Shown here in pieces: positions 16,290 to 24,823 of a DNA stretch of 64,000 bases (position 1 is the stretch's first letter; every line of letters begins with the position of its first letter). Location of the stretch: assembly GCF_001077815.2 (NCBI RefSeq), contig NZ_CP011310.1, positions 2,852,001 to 2,916,000 of the forward strand, in the 5' to 3' direction. The DNA is from Aurantiacibacter atlanticus. Its GTDB lineage: Bacteria > Pseudomonadota > Alphaproteobacteria > Sphingomonadales > Sphingomonadaceae. The notes below the pieces were generated by a model that saw nothing but the letters and a program-made list of their open reading frames with translations, was not told the DNA's origin and did no database searches. A program made the translations under genes and the position numbers.

Positions 16290-16325
16290 ACTTAACTAGA
16301 AATCTAATTCCTGAGAGAGAATGTC

Positions 16326-17423
16326 ATGGAAGCACTGGCTGCAATCATTGAGAAACAAGGTGGCGATTTCGTACTGGACAATGTTTCGCTTGAAGAACCG
16401 CGAGATGGCGAAGTTCTGGTCAAGGTGGCGGCAGCTGGAATGTGTCACACCGATCTGACCGTTCGAGATCAATTCTACCCCACCCCTCTGCCAGTAGTGC
16501 TCGGGCATGAGGGTTCGGGCGTTATCGAAAAGGTTGGCCGAGGCGTTACAACGGTAAAGCCCGGCGACAAGGTTGTGCTTTCCTTCAGCTATTGCGGCAC
16601 TTGTCCGTCTTGCCTGAAGGGGCATCAGGCATATTGCCCCAGCCTCTTCCCCCTGAATTTCATGGGCCGCCGACTAGATGGCTCTACCCCGATCACACGT
16701 AATGGTGAGGAAGTGAATGCCTGCTTCTTTGGTCAATCCTCCTTCGCCACCTATTCGATCACGACTGAAAACAATTGCGTCAAAGTCGCCGACGATGCGC
16801 AGATCGAATTGCTGGGACCGCTTGGCTGCGGTATCCAGACTGGCGCAGGCGCAATTTTGAATGCCCTGCAGCCTGACCCGGGATCCACGATAGCCATTTT
16901 CGGGGTCGGTTCGGTTGGACTTAGCGCAGTAATGGCGGCCAAGGCGTCAGGATGCCTGACGATCATAGCGGTCGATCGCAATCCCGCGAGGCTCGAACTT
17001 GCCCGCGAACTGGGCGCAACCGACGTTATAGATGCCAGCCAGACTGATGCACAGGAAGCTATTGTCGGCATGACCGGCGGTGGGGTCGACTTCGCGATGG
17101 ACACAACTGCCATCCCCTCCGTATTACGGTCTGCTGTAGAAAGCACCCATAATGTCGGAGAGACTGCGGTCGTCGGCGGGGCCAAGCTTGGTACAGAGTT
17201 CTCGCTCGACATGAACAATATGCTTTTCGGCCGCAAGCTGCGTGGCGTGATCGAAGGATCAAGCACTCCGCAGGTCTTTATTCCGCAGTTGATCGCAATG
17301 CAGAAGGCGGGCCAGTTCCCCTTCGAGAAGCTTTGCACTTACTACGATTTCGATCAGATCAATGAAGCTGTCGAAGATACCGAAAAGAATGGCACAGCAA
17401 TCAAGGCAATCCTGAAAATGTAA
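16326..17423 (+). CDS. zinc-dependent alcohol dehydrogenase (aryl-alcohol dehydrogenase-like)
   Basis: Medium-chain NAD-dependent alcohol dehydrogenase, 365 residues, of the group that contains benzyl alcohol dehydrogenase XylB. Catalytic zinc motif CHTD (about residue 40) with [13 protein letters not shown], structural zinc cysteines [15 protein letters not shown], and a Rossmann motif [17 protein letters not shown] ending in VDRNPARL, where the Asp favours NAD. It follows the dioxygenase beta gene by 36 bp. In this operon it may oxidise an aryl alcohol or a hydroxylated intermediate; the substrate cannot be read from sequence. A weak hairpin follows the stop. Confidence 0.85.
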   Translation: MEALAAIIEKQGGDFVLDNVSLEEPRDGEVLVKVAAAGMCHTDLTVRDQFYPTPLPVVLGHEGSGVIEKVGRGVTTVKPGDKVVLSFSYCGTCPSCLKGHQAYCPSLFPLNFMGRRLDGSTPITRNGEEVNACFFGQSSFATYSITTENNCVKVADDAQIELLGPLGCGIQTGAGAILNALQPDPGSTIAIFGVGSVGLSAVMAAKASGCLTIIAVDRNPARLELARELGATDVIDASQTDAQEAIVGMTGGGVDFAMDTTAIPSVLRSAVESTHNVGETAVVGGAKLGTEFSLDMNNMLFGRKLRGVIEGSSTPQVFIPQLIAMQKAGQFPFEKLCTYYDFDQINEAVEDTEKNGTAIKAILKM

Positions 17424-17424
17424 T

Positions 17425-17446
17425 CTCCTTTTGTAGGAGGAGTTTT
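17425..17446 (+). terminator. weak hairpin after alcohol dehydrogenase gene
   Basis: CTCCT (17425-17429) and AGGAG (17435-17439) form a five-base stem with a five-base loop, followed by GAGTTTT. It is short and may only attenuate, since the next gene lies 200 bp downstream in the same direction. The remainder of the gap to 17627 shows nothing clear. Confidence 0.35.
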
Positions 17447-17627
17447 ACCAAAGATCGGGGGCCAACTCCTGCATTTTATCGTGACAGGTATTCAAGTCTT
17501 TGAGGGGTGAAATGCCCAGAGGTTCACCACCTCTTGGCGGATATTTTTCAGCCAGCAAAAATCGCCCACGCTGATCCCAGAATTAAGGAATGTCAGCTTG
17601 GCAATTCTATAGAAAGGAACGAGGCTT

Positions 17628-18590
17628 ATGGATTATGACCGCAAGGACGCGAAGGCTTGGGCTACTGAGAATGTCCGGGGATTTTACCAATGCCCCATTA
17701 CCCCGATGACATCTGACTACAAATTCGACGTTGATGGCATCCGCTACAACATCGATAAATATGTCGAAATGGGCGTAAATGGTTTCGTAGGCGGTGGCTT
17801 CATTGCCGAATGCTGGAATGTCACCTTGTCCGACTGGTATCGCTATCACGAGATTCTTGCAGAGGCCAATGATGGCCGCCTCGACCTCTGGACGATCATT
17901 CTGGATCCCAGCGTTTATCAGGCGATCGAGAAAATGAAGTTCGTCGAGGAACTGGGCTTCAATGGCGCGGAGGTGATCAATCCTGTCGTCCAGCTCAAGC
18001 GTGATGATGAGATCTTCGACTGGTACAAATATCTGACAGATCGCACTGATATGGCCGTATGCCTGTATCGCACGCCTGTTTCCGGCACTGTATTGAGTTG
18101 GGATTTGCTGCGCCGACTTGCCGACCTTGAAACAGTGATCGGGGTCAAGCAGGGCGTGATGAGCCGGGCGGAAACGCTGAAGATCCGGCAGTTAATGCCC
18201 GACGGCTTCAATACGATGGAACCGTTCGAGTATTTCTTCCTCGACGATTTGCGTAATGGCGGCACGGTCTGCTGGGGTGAACTGTCCTACATGCTTTACG
18301 GTAAGAAGCGTCACCTCGCGAAGGATTATGTCCGCCTTGCACATGAAGGCAAGTGGGAAGAAGCCAGAGCTGCTTCCGAAGGCCTGAACGAGGTGCGTGA
18401 ATTCTATCACGACAATTTCCTGTGGGATATTGCACGTACCGCCACATATGCCAGCGCGCTTGCCAACGTGAAGGCCTGGTATGAGGCGATCGGCCTCAAG
18501 GCCGGCCCGATCCTTCCGCCAGTTGCCGATGTGACGCAGGAAAAGAAAGAACAGATCAGCGAGCAACTCAAGGCGTTGGGTGTCGCCTGA
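17628..18590 (+). CDS. dihydrodipicolinate synthase-family aldolase/hydratase
   Basis: Class I (Schiff-base) lyase of the DHDPS/NAL family, 320 residues. The TIM-barrel pattern includes YQCPITPMTSDYKFDVDGIR, GVNGFVGGGFIAECWNVT in place of the usual GTTGE loop, the catalytic tyrosine in VCLYRTP, and the Schiff-base lysine in VIGVKQGVMSR near residue 180. Family members in aromatic clusters include NahE, which cleaves hydroxybenzylidene pyruvate to an aldehyde and pyruvate, but this protein is not an obvious NahE. It follows a 200-bp gap and precedes a ketopantoate-reductase-like gene by 26 bp. It could be a pyruvate lyase for the product of the upstream dioxygenase pathway or act in sugar-acid chemistry. 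Confidence 0.75.
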   Translation: MDYDRKDAKAWATENVRGFYQCPITPMTSDYKFDVDGIRYNIDKYVEMGVNGFVGGGFIAECWNVTLSDWYRYHEILAEANDGRLDLWTIILDPSVYQAIEKMKFVEELGFNGAEVINPVVQLKRDDEIFDWYKYLTDRTDMAVCLYRTPVSGTVLSWDLLRRLADLETVIGVKQGVMSRAETLKIRQLMPDGFNTMEPFEYFFLDDLRNGGTVCWGELSYMLYGKKRHLAKDYVRLAHEGKWEEARAASEGLNEVREFYHDNFLWDIARTATYASALANVKAWYEAIGLKAGPILPPVADVTQEKKEQISEQLKALGVA

Positions 18591-18616
18591 ACGAAACAGC
18601 ATAGGGGTGACAGGAC

Positions 18617-19630
18617 ATGTCGAAGCAATTGCACTTCTGCATTCACGGTGCGGGCGGATTAGGCTCTCTGATAGGTGGCTTCCTCGCCCGTGGCGGACAC
18701 AAAGTCACACTCATTGCCCGAAAACCCCATGTGGAGGCCATCCGTAGCGATGGCCTCCATGTAGAGGGGGTGCGCGCGCAATTCGTTCAGAAAGACAATT
18801 TGTTCGCTGTCGAGACGCCAGATGAGGTTGAGGGGGATATCGATTATTATATCCTCTTAACGAAGGCGAAGGGTTCCGATCAGGCGCTGTCTGACGCGCA
18901 GATTCTGGTCGATCGCACCGCCTGCGCACTGACAATGCAAAACGGTGTGAACAAAGAAGGAAAGCTGCAGGCCGCCTTCGGTAAGGACAAAGTCATCGGT
19001 GGCTCTATCATGGATGGCGCGACCTTGCTGGGGCCGGGCAAGACCCTTAATCACATGGCTGTACCAATTACCGCATATTTCGGTGAGCTGGAGGGTGGAG
19101 AAAGCGATCGAACGCGTGCGATCGCAGACGCTCTCAACCAAGCGGGGATGGGTTCGCGCGCTACCCCCGATATCGTACACGTCCATTGGGAAAAGCTGGT
19201 GCAGGTCGGTGGTGCGTCAGGGTGGAGCGCAAGTACGCTTGGAGGAATTACCAAACTCGATTTTGTCGATGGAATTGCGGTAACTGAAGGGGCGGAGCAA
19301 TATGTCCTCCTGGTGAAGGACCTGATAGCCATCTACCGGGCTCTGGGATACGAACCGCAGAATTTCTTCGCACCGGTGTCGCGTTTGATCGAGATTGACC
19401 AGGAAAGCTTCGAAGAAGCTGTCAAAGGCGTGCTTGAACTCGGAACGCGGTTCAAACCTGAGAACCGTCCGGTCCGCACCTCGATGCACGATGACCTTGT
19501 AGCCGGTCGGCGAATGGAGGTTGATGAAGTGCTGGGTCCGCTAGCAGATGCAGCAAAGCGGCTGAATGTCGATGCCCCTACTTTCCTCTCCGCCTTTCGG
19601 GTGTTGAAGACCCTTAACGCATACCTATAG
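18617..19630 (+). CDS. ketopantoate reductase (ApbA/PanE) family protein
   Basis: NAD(P)-dependent reductase of 2-keto acids or a related dehydrogenase, 337 residues. The N-terminal Rossmann motif is GAGGLGSLIGGFLARGG with LIARKPHVEAIRSDGLHV after strand 2. The catalytic lysine of the family is present in HWEKLVQVGG. True PanE is part of pantothenate synthesis, but this copy is in an operon with aromatic catabolic genes and has a paralogue nearby at 21337, so a catabolic role is more likely. It sits 26 bp after the aldolase and 10 bp before the dehydrogenase gene. Confidence 0.8.
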   Translation: MSKQLHFCIHGAGGLGSLIGGFLARGGHKVTLIARKPHVEAIRSDGLHVEGVRAQFVQKDNLFAVETPDEVEGDIDYYILLTKAKGSDQALSDAQILVDRTACALTMQNGVNKEGKLQAAFGKDKVIGGSIMDGATLLGPGKTLNHMAVPITAYFGELEGGESDRTRAIADALNQAGMGSRATPDIVHVHWEKLVQVGGASGWSASTLGGITKLDFVDGIAVTEGAEQYVLLVKDLIAIYRALGYEPQNFFAPVSRLIEIDQESFEEAVKGVLELGTRFKPENRPVRTSMHDDLVAGRRMEVDEVLGPLADAAKRLNVDAPTFLSAFRVLKTLNAYL

Positions 19631-19640
19631 GATTGCCTGC

Positions 19641-20708
19641 ATGAAGCGTCACGTTATTGCCTGCATTCCGGGGGACGGTATCGGGAAAGAAGTTCTTCCA
19701 GCAGCAATGGCAGTGCTGAAGGCAGCCGGAGAAAAATGTAGTTTCTCAATCGACGTTCGCCAGTTTGATTGGAGTTGCGAGACGTATGCTCAAACTGGCA
19801 AGATGATGCCGGATGACGGGCTGGACCGACTGCGGGACCACGATGCAATCTTTCTTGGCGCAGTCGGTTTTCCTGGGGTGCCGGACCATATCTCGCTATG
19901 GGGCCTATTGCTTCCGATACGGCGTGAATTTGATCAATATGTGAATTTGCGCCCGGTGCGCCTGTTACCGGGTATCTCCTCTCCCCTGCGGGACAAGGCC
20001 CCAGGTTCTATTGATTTTTGGGTTGTTCGGGAAAACTCGGAGGGTGAATATTCGCAGATTGGTGGCCGCACTGGCCTCGGGGATGATGAGATCGTTGTTC
20101 AACAGGCGATTTTCACCCGGCGGGGTACAGATCGGATTTTGCATTACGCATTTGATTTTGCCCGTCGGCTCGACCGCAAGCATGTAACCTCTGCGACCAA
20201 GTCGAACGGTTTGTTTCATTCAATGCCGTTCTGGGATGAGCGCTTCGCTGCTGTCGCAGCTGAAAATCCCGATATCACCACAGATCAGTATCACATAGAT
20301 ATTCTTGCCGCGCAGTTTGTGATGTCGCCCGAGCGGTTTGATGTCGTCGTAGGGTCTAACTTGTTCGGTGATATCCTGTCGGATCTTGGCCCTGGGATCA
20401 CTGGCACAATCGCAGTGGCCCCTTCTGCCAATCTCAATCCCGAACGGCGCTATCCTTCCATGTTTGAACCTGTCCACGGGTCTGCGCCCGATATAGCGGG
20501 ACAGGGGATCGCCAATCCCATCGGCCAAATCTGGTCGGGTGCCATGATGCTGGAACATCTGGGCGAAGAAGAAGCTGCAGCATTGGTTATGCAGGCTGTC
20601 GAAGCCGTGTTAGTCGATCCGGAACTTGCCAAGACACCCGACCTTGGCGGTAAATCAACAACGGCGGTTTTCGCTGATGCGGTCCGCACGAAGCTTTTAG
20701 AATTATAG
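19641..20708 (+). CDS. isopropylmalate/tartrate dehydrogenase-family beta-decarboxylating dehydrogenase
   Basis: Metal- and NAD-dependent oxidative decarboxylase fold, 355 residues. Motifs: CIPGDGIGKEVLPAA at the start, FWVVRENSEGEYSQIGG (substrate loop), SNLFGDILSDLGPGITGT and the NAD loop EPVHGSAPDIAGQGIANPIG. It looks closest to tartrate dehydrogenase/decarboxylase-like members rather than LeuB, because it is in a catabolic operon and lacks leu neighbours. The family oxidises a 2-hydroxy acid with a beta-carboxylate; a carboxylated dihydrodiol or a malate-like fragment are candidate substrates. AGGA lies 8 nt before the ATG. Confidence 0.8.
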   Translation: MKRHVIACIPGDGIGKEVLPAAMAVLKAAGEKCSFSIDVRQFDWSCETYAQTGKMMPDDGLDRLRDHDAIFLGAVGFPGVPDHISLWGLLLPIRREFDQYVNLRPVRLLPGISSPLRDKAPGSIDFWVVRENSEGEYSQIGGRTGLGDDEIVVQQAIFTRRGTDRILHYAFDFARRLDRKHVTSATKSNGLFHSMPFWDERFAAVAAENPDITTDQYHIDILAAQFVMSPERFDVVVGSNLFGDILSDLGPGITGTIAVAPSANLNPERRYPSMFEPVHGSAPDIAGQGIANPIGQIWSGAMMLEHLGEEEAAALVMQAVEAVLVDPELAKTPDLGGKSTTAVFADAVRTKLLEL

Positions 20709-20752
20709 CTGATCCACAACAAGACACGAATTAAAGAAAAGGAGCTCTAATC

Positions 20753-21037
20753 ATGGCCGCATATTTTATCGGATCGATCAAGTCTCATGAAGATAGCTGG
20801 GTAGAAGAATATAATGCAGCGGTTCCGGCGCTGCTGGGCAAGCATGGCGGTGAACTTGTGTGCCGCTCCGAGAAATTCGTGCGTTATGAGGGCGAAGGCG
20901 AGGATCCTGACCTTGTCATCATCGTCAAGTTCCCTTCCATGGAAGCGATTGATGCATTTATGAGTGATCCCGAATATGCACCGCACTTGGCCTCCAGAAT
21001 TGCCTGCACCGACTCAGATATCGTAGCTATTTCGTGA
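20753..21037 (+). CDS. DUF1330 family protein
   Basis: Small protein of 94 residues with the ferredoxin-like alpha/beta barrel pattern of DUF1330 (AAYFIGSIKSHEDSWVEEYNAAVPALLGKHGGEL, then DLVIIVKFPSMEAIDAFMSDPEYA). Such dimeric proteins occur beside catabolic genes and their chemistry is mostly unknown; the fold is shared with small cofactor-less monooxygenases and decarboxylases. A clear AAAGGAG lies 8 nt before the start. It is the last gene of the operon starting at 14366. About 300 bp of sequence without a gene follows, holding only imperfect inverted repeats. Confidence 0.75.
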   Translation: MAAYFIGSIKSHEDSWVEEYNAAVPALLGKHGGELVCRSEKFVRYEGEGEDPDLVIIVKFPSMEAIDAFMSDPEYAPHLASRIACTDSDIVAIS

Positions 21038-21336
21038 GTTTCTACACCTAAGAGAATGCCTATTTTCTTGGGTCGCAGTGGGGGCGGCGGCATTTTAGCA
21101 ACCTTGTTGCTTGTGCTCCGCCCCTTCATTTCTTGCAGACACACGGCAGCAGGTCTGAACGAATAGTTCGCCTGTGTTGATCGGTCATCACTGTGCACAC
21201 TCCAGCGAAATCCTTGGCTGGTTGCCTTAACTAGCCGACAGCGATCACTGTGGTGACTTCAATCCTGCACGCTGTGATCACGACCTGGGCGTTGAGCTTT
21301 CCCCTGGCAAAGAAGCCTCAAATCTCATGAGGTTGA

Positions 21337-22269
21337 TCAATCGATGATCAATTCTCTGGCGCGAAGCATTTCGATCACCTCTTCAGCAATTGGCGCGGTC
21401 AAACCGGCACGGTGAGCAAGCCGGGGAATTGCGCCTGTCAACTGCGCGAATTCGGAGGGACGTTGCGCTTCCAGGTCTCGCTGCAAACTACTGGTGACAT
21501 CCGGTGGAAACCGGCTGATGAATTCCATTTTCCTTGCCACACAGTCCTTTGGCAGGGCGATACCCTGCGCAGTAGCTATTGCCGCCACCTCTTGCATTGC
21601 CCCTTCCAGCATGGAGCATGCGCCCGTGTGTTGAGAGACTTGTCCTACGGTTAGTCCGAATGCGGGCGCGACCCCGCCTATTGTGGCGGCCATCACGAAT
21701 TTTTCCCACAATGCGGGACGCACGTCATCCACAAGTTCGGCCATGATGCCGCTATTTTGCAAGATTTCTGCAAGGTTGCGGCTGATCTGCTCATGCGTTG
21801 CATCTCTGAAGCCTGCAGCGACTGGTCCCATCTGGATGCTGGGAGGTACGCCTGTGTGCTTTACAACCTGGCCTTCGAGCTCGAAGAAACCGTGCATCCG
21901 GGAACCCAGAACGCGCGCGCTGGGCAGGCGCGATTGCACGATGTCCGGGGCTTCCACGCCGTTCTGGACTGTCAGAATACCGAATTCGGCATCACGATAG
22001 GGTTCGAGCAGATCAAGTGCGCCCGGCAATTGAAATGTTTTGGTGGCGATGATTATCTGGTCAGGTAAATTGTCAGCATCGCATCGATCAGCCACTGGTA
22101 CGGGCACCTGGCGCACCGTGTCGCTTTCCGAAATCACCACACCATCGCGTTGAAGCGCCTGAAGACGCTTTCCGCGCGCAATGAGCAGCACTTCATGTCC
22201 ATGCTCGAACAATCTGGCTCCCAACAGGCTACCGATAGCGCCTGGACCAATGATTACGATCCCGCTCAT
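21337..22269 (-). CDS. second ketopantoate reductase (ApbA/PanE) family protein
   Basis: NAD(P)-dependent 2-keto acid reductase family, 310 residues. Rossmann motif GPGAIGSLLGARLFEHGHEVLLIARG, conserved NGVE (VQNGVEAPDIV) and the catalytic lysine in LWEKFVMAATIGG. Its ATG overlaps the stop of the SnaA-type monooxygenase gene (ATGA), so it is translationally coupled to that enzyme and probably acts on its product. It is clearly different from the 337-residue homologue at 18617, with little resemblance outside the motifs. Pantothenate synthesis is an alternative but the setting argues against it. Confidence 0.82.
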   Translation of the reverse strand: MSGIVIIGPGAIGSLLGARLFEHGHEVLLIARGKRLQALQRDGVVISESDTVRQVPVPVADRCDADNLPDQIIIATKTFQLPGALDLLEPYRDAEFGILTVQNGVEAPDIVQSRLPSARVLGSRMHGFFELEGQVVKHTGVPPSIQMGPVAAGFRDATHEQISRNLAEILQNSGIMAELVDDVRPALWEKFVMAATIGGVAPAFGLTVGQVSQHTGACSMLEGAMQEVAAIATAQGIALPKDCVARKMEFISRFPPDVTSSLQRDLEAQRPSEFAQLTGAIPRLAHRAGLTAPIAEEVIEMLRARELIID

Positions 22270-23591
22270 TCGTCAGGGAAAAAGGCGTTGGCGGGACGCG
22301 GCAACCCCAGATGATCGCGCAATGTATCACCCTCATATTCGCTGCGAAACAGCCCACGTGCCTGCAGCTCAGGAACGACCTTGTCAGTAAAATCCTCCAG
22401 CCCTTCGGGAAGGTAGGGGAACATCGCCGTAAAACCGTCGCAGGCCCCTTGTTCGAGCCAGTTCTGCATTTCGTCTGCTATTGTTTCCGGGGTGCCGACA
22501 AATGCCAGCCCGCCATAGCTACCAGCTTTTGCAGCAAGTTCCCGTATCGTCAGGTTTTCTGCACGAGCGAGCTCGACCATAAAACGCCGTGAGCTTTTGC
22601 TGGCATTTGATTCCGGAATTTCCGGCAATGGCCCGTCGGGATCATATCCGGTTACATCATGGCCGAGCATTCCAGAAAGCGAATGTATCCCACTGTCATA
22701 ATGAACCAGGCTATCGAGCTTTGCTCGTTTTGCCTTGGCTTCCTCCACGGTATCTCCAACAACCAGGAAAACTGCCGGCATTATCTTGATAAGATCCGGG
22801 TTACGGCCCGCCTTGACCGCCCGGCCTTTCACATCGTCATAGTAGGATTTGCTTCCTTCCAGCGTCGATTCGGCGGCGAATACGACCTCAGCGGTTTCTG
22901 CTGCAAGCTGACGGCCAGGGTCAGAAGCGCCGGCCTGAAAAATCACCGGCCAGCCCTGCACCGGTCGGGCAATGTTCAGCGGCCCCCGGACGGAGAAACG
23001 TTCTCCCTTATAGTCCAGCGTATGCATCCGATCGGGGTCAAAATATATTCCGCTTTCCGCATCCATGACAAAAGCGTTATCAGCAAAGCTGTCCCACAAG
23101 CCGGTTACCACCTCGTAGAATTCATGTGCGCGAGCGTAACGTTCGGCATGGTCGGGTTGCGTGTCCATGCCAAAGTTGCGGCTGCTGTCGGGATTGGAAG
23201 TGGTCACAACATTCCAGCCGGCGCGTCCGCCGCTGATGTGGTCAAGCGAGGCGAAACGTCGAGCGACATGAAACGGTTCATCATAAGTCGTCGAGGCAGT
23301 CGCAACCAGTCCAATTTGGGAAGTCGCCCCCGCCAACGCTGACAGCAGAGTGAACGGCTCATACGACGTTACAGTGTGGCTGCGCATCAGGGCTTCGCGC
23401 GGTAAATTCAGGACGCCCAGATGATCCGCCATGAAGAAATAGTCGAACTTCGCTTGTTCGAGCTTGCGAATATAATGTGAGATTGCCTTGAGGTTGAAGT
23501 TGCCGTCACGCGTCGCCCCCGGGTAACGCCAGGCTCCCGTATGGATGCTTACCGGACGCATGAATGCGCCAAGGTGCAATTGTCTCGCCAT
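22266..23591 (-). CDS. NtaA/SnaA/DszA family FMN-dependent monooxygenase
   Basis: Luciferase-like, two-component flavin monooxygenase, 441 residues, using reduced FMN from a separate reductase. Typical features: HLGAFMRPVSIHTGAWRYPGA at the N-terminus, FDYFFMADHLGVLNLPREAL, HISGGRAGWNVVTTSNPDSSRNFG and VFAAESTLEGSKSYYDDVKGRA. Relatives oxidise nitrilotriacetate, EDTA, pristinamycin precursors, dibenzothiophene sulfone and long alkanes, so the substrate is open. AGGA is 9 nt before the ATG. No flavin reductase gene is visible in the window. It is followed by the coupled ketopantoate-reductase homologue. Confidence 0.88.
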   Translation of the reverse strand: MARQLHLGAFMRPVSIHTGAWRYPGATRDGNFNLKAISHYIRKLEQAKFDYFFMADHLGVLNLPREALMRSHTVTSYEPFTLLSALAGATSQIGLVATASTTYDEPFHVARRFASLDHISGGRAGWNVVTTSNPDSSRNFGMDTQPDHAERYARAHEFYEVVTGLWDSFADNAFVMDAESGIYFDPDRMHTLDYKGERFSVRGPLNIARPVQGWPVIFQAGASDPGRQLAAETAEVVFAAESTLEGSKSYYDDVKGRAVKAGRNPDLIKIMPAVFLVVGDTVEEAKAKRAKLDSLVHYDSGIHSLSGMLGHDVTGYDPDGPLPEIPESNASKSSRRFMVELARAENLTIRELAAKAGSYGGLAFVGTPETIADEMQNWLEQGACDGFTAMFPYLPEGLEDFTDKVVPELQARGLFRSEYEGDTLRDHLGLPRPANAFFPDE

Positions 23592-23668
23592 TGATGTGTT
23601 TCCTAGCAGCTCGTGCTTCTACTATGGCAAATTGAACACGGGTCGATCAACCTGGTGATGGCAAGGGC

Positions 23669-24598
23669 CTATGCTGGCATCTTCCCCTCATTGCGAAGAT
23701 CGAGTTCACGGCGAAAGGCAAAGTGCTCATCATAATTTTCAGGTTTCAGTCCGAATGCCTTTTGCCTTGCAACGCGATGTACATTGATCTCGTCATATTT
23801 CAGAAAATAGGCTTTGTGCATCCGATAAAACGGGATTTCGGGATAGAGATGATGAACCAGATGATAATTCTGATAAACCATCAACGGGTTCAACAGCCAC
23901 TCCCAGCCGAGCCGCATCGTGGTCGCCATATAGGGGTCTTCCTCCTGCTCGATCAAAGCCGGATGGTGAGGCAGGATCACGAAAACCACTGCGATCAGGA
24001 ACAGCGAGATACGTGAAGGAATAAACCAGAGCATGAAAAGCTCCCAGCCAAACCCGAAATAGATCGCCGCAGTCGCCAAAACTGCCAGGGAGATGTAATA
24101 CAGGTTGAGTTCGGTCTTGTGCCTATTGTAGACGTTTCGGCCGTTTTTGAAAAAATACCAGATATAGGCACCGTCAAAAAAGGCCCATCTTATCGGTATT
24201 TGCCACCAGGGTGATTCGTGTTCAAAACGATCCGGATCCTTCGGGCCATTGGTATAGCTGTGGTGCTTGTTATGAACCCAGCGGACCAGCGGCATTGGCG
24301 CATACGGAAATAGGAAGAACAAACCAATTGCCCCGATGCTTTCATTAAGCCATCGGATGCGCGACAGGGATTTGTGTGACGCATCGTGTATCACACTGAA
24401 AAGTAAGTAAGTTAACAGACCATTTGCAATTGCGCCGACCCAAAGCGGAATGAGGTCATTCAGCGCAAGATACCAGGTCGTGCCAATGCCTCCCAAGGAG
24501 ACCACAAAAAGGGCCGCAGTCGGCAATGCGAGCACTGGTGCCTCTCGCAAACGCTCGAAATATTGGTTGCTCGAAATCGGAAATGCGCTGGTTTGCAT
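23669..24598 (-). CDS. membrane fatty-acid desaturase-family di-iron enzyme
   Basis: Integral membrane di-iron oxidase, 309 residues. The three histidine clusters of the family are present: HDASH near residue 75, HNKHHSYTN near residue 110 and HLVHHLYP near residue 245, with four hydrophobic membrane segments between them. The start is the ATG at 24598 with AGGAGG 8 nt upstream. The family includes acyl-lipid desaturases, carotenoid hydroxylases/ketolases and alkane/xylene monooxygenases. A hydroxylase of an alkyl chain would suit the setting, but desaturation of membrane lipids in response to solvents is equally possible. It is transcribed away from the IclR regulator. Confidence 0.75.
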   Translation of the reverse strand: MQTSAFPISSNQYFERLREAPVLALPTAALFVVSLGGIGTTWYLALNDLIPLWVGAIANGLLTYLLFSVIHDASHKSLSRIRWLNESIGAIGLFFLFPYAPMPLVRWVHNKHHSYTNGPKDPDRFEHESPWWQIPIRWAFFDGAYIWYFFKNGRNVYNRHKTELNLYYISLAVLATAAIYFGFGWELFMLWFIPSRISLFLIAVVFVILPHHPALIEQEEDPYMATTMRLGWEWLLNPLMVYQNYHLVHHLYPEIPFYRMHKAYFLKYDEINVHRVARQKAFGLKPENYDEHFAFRRELDLRNEGKMPA

Positions 24599-24743
24599 CT
24601 TTATAGCCTCCTGGCTTCCTCGTATGCCCAATCTCCCCTCGCGCTTTGTTGACGTGGTAGTGTCCCTACGCGATGGGGTAACAACGGTTGTCTTAGAAAA
24701 CTTACTTCAAGAACTTAAACGTCACTGGTGGTTATATTCGTGA

Positions 24744-24773
24744 TTGGACATTGTGCAACAACTTTCCTATAAT
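24744..24773 (+). promoter_or_regulatory. predicted promoter of iclR-type regulator
   Basis: -35 TTGGAC (24744-24749), 18-bp spacer, perfect -10 TATAAT (24768-24773). The 10-mer CATTGTGCAA (24749-24758) lies between the two boxes and recurs exactly at 49769-49778 in the benA/extradiol divergent promoter, so it may be an operator of this regulator. Confidence 0.6.
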
Positions 24774-24823
24774 GCGATGCGTCATCTGAGTGTGACCGAT
24801 GGACGGCTGAGGGGTTTAGCCAG

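Noticed and set aside
21240..21285. Imperfect inverted repeat (GATCAC / GTGATC) in the 300-bp gap after the DUF1330 gene
   Set aside because: Arms are short and far apart with no U tract; not enough for a terminator or operator call.
18617..22269. The two ApbA-family genes as pantothenate synthesis genes (panE)
   Set aside because: Both lie in catabolic operons without panB/panC, and there are two distinct copies, so a housekeeping assignment is not supported.
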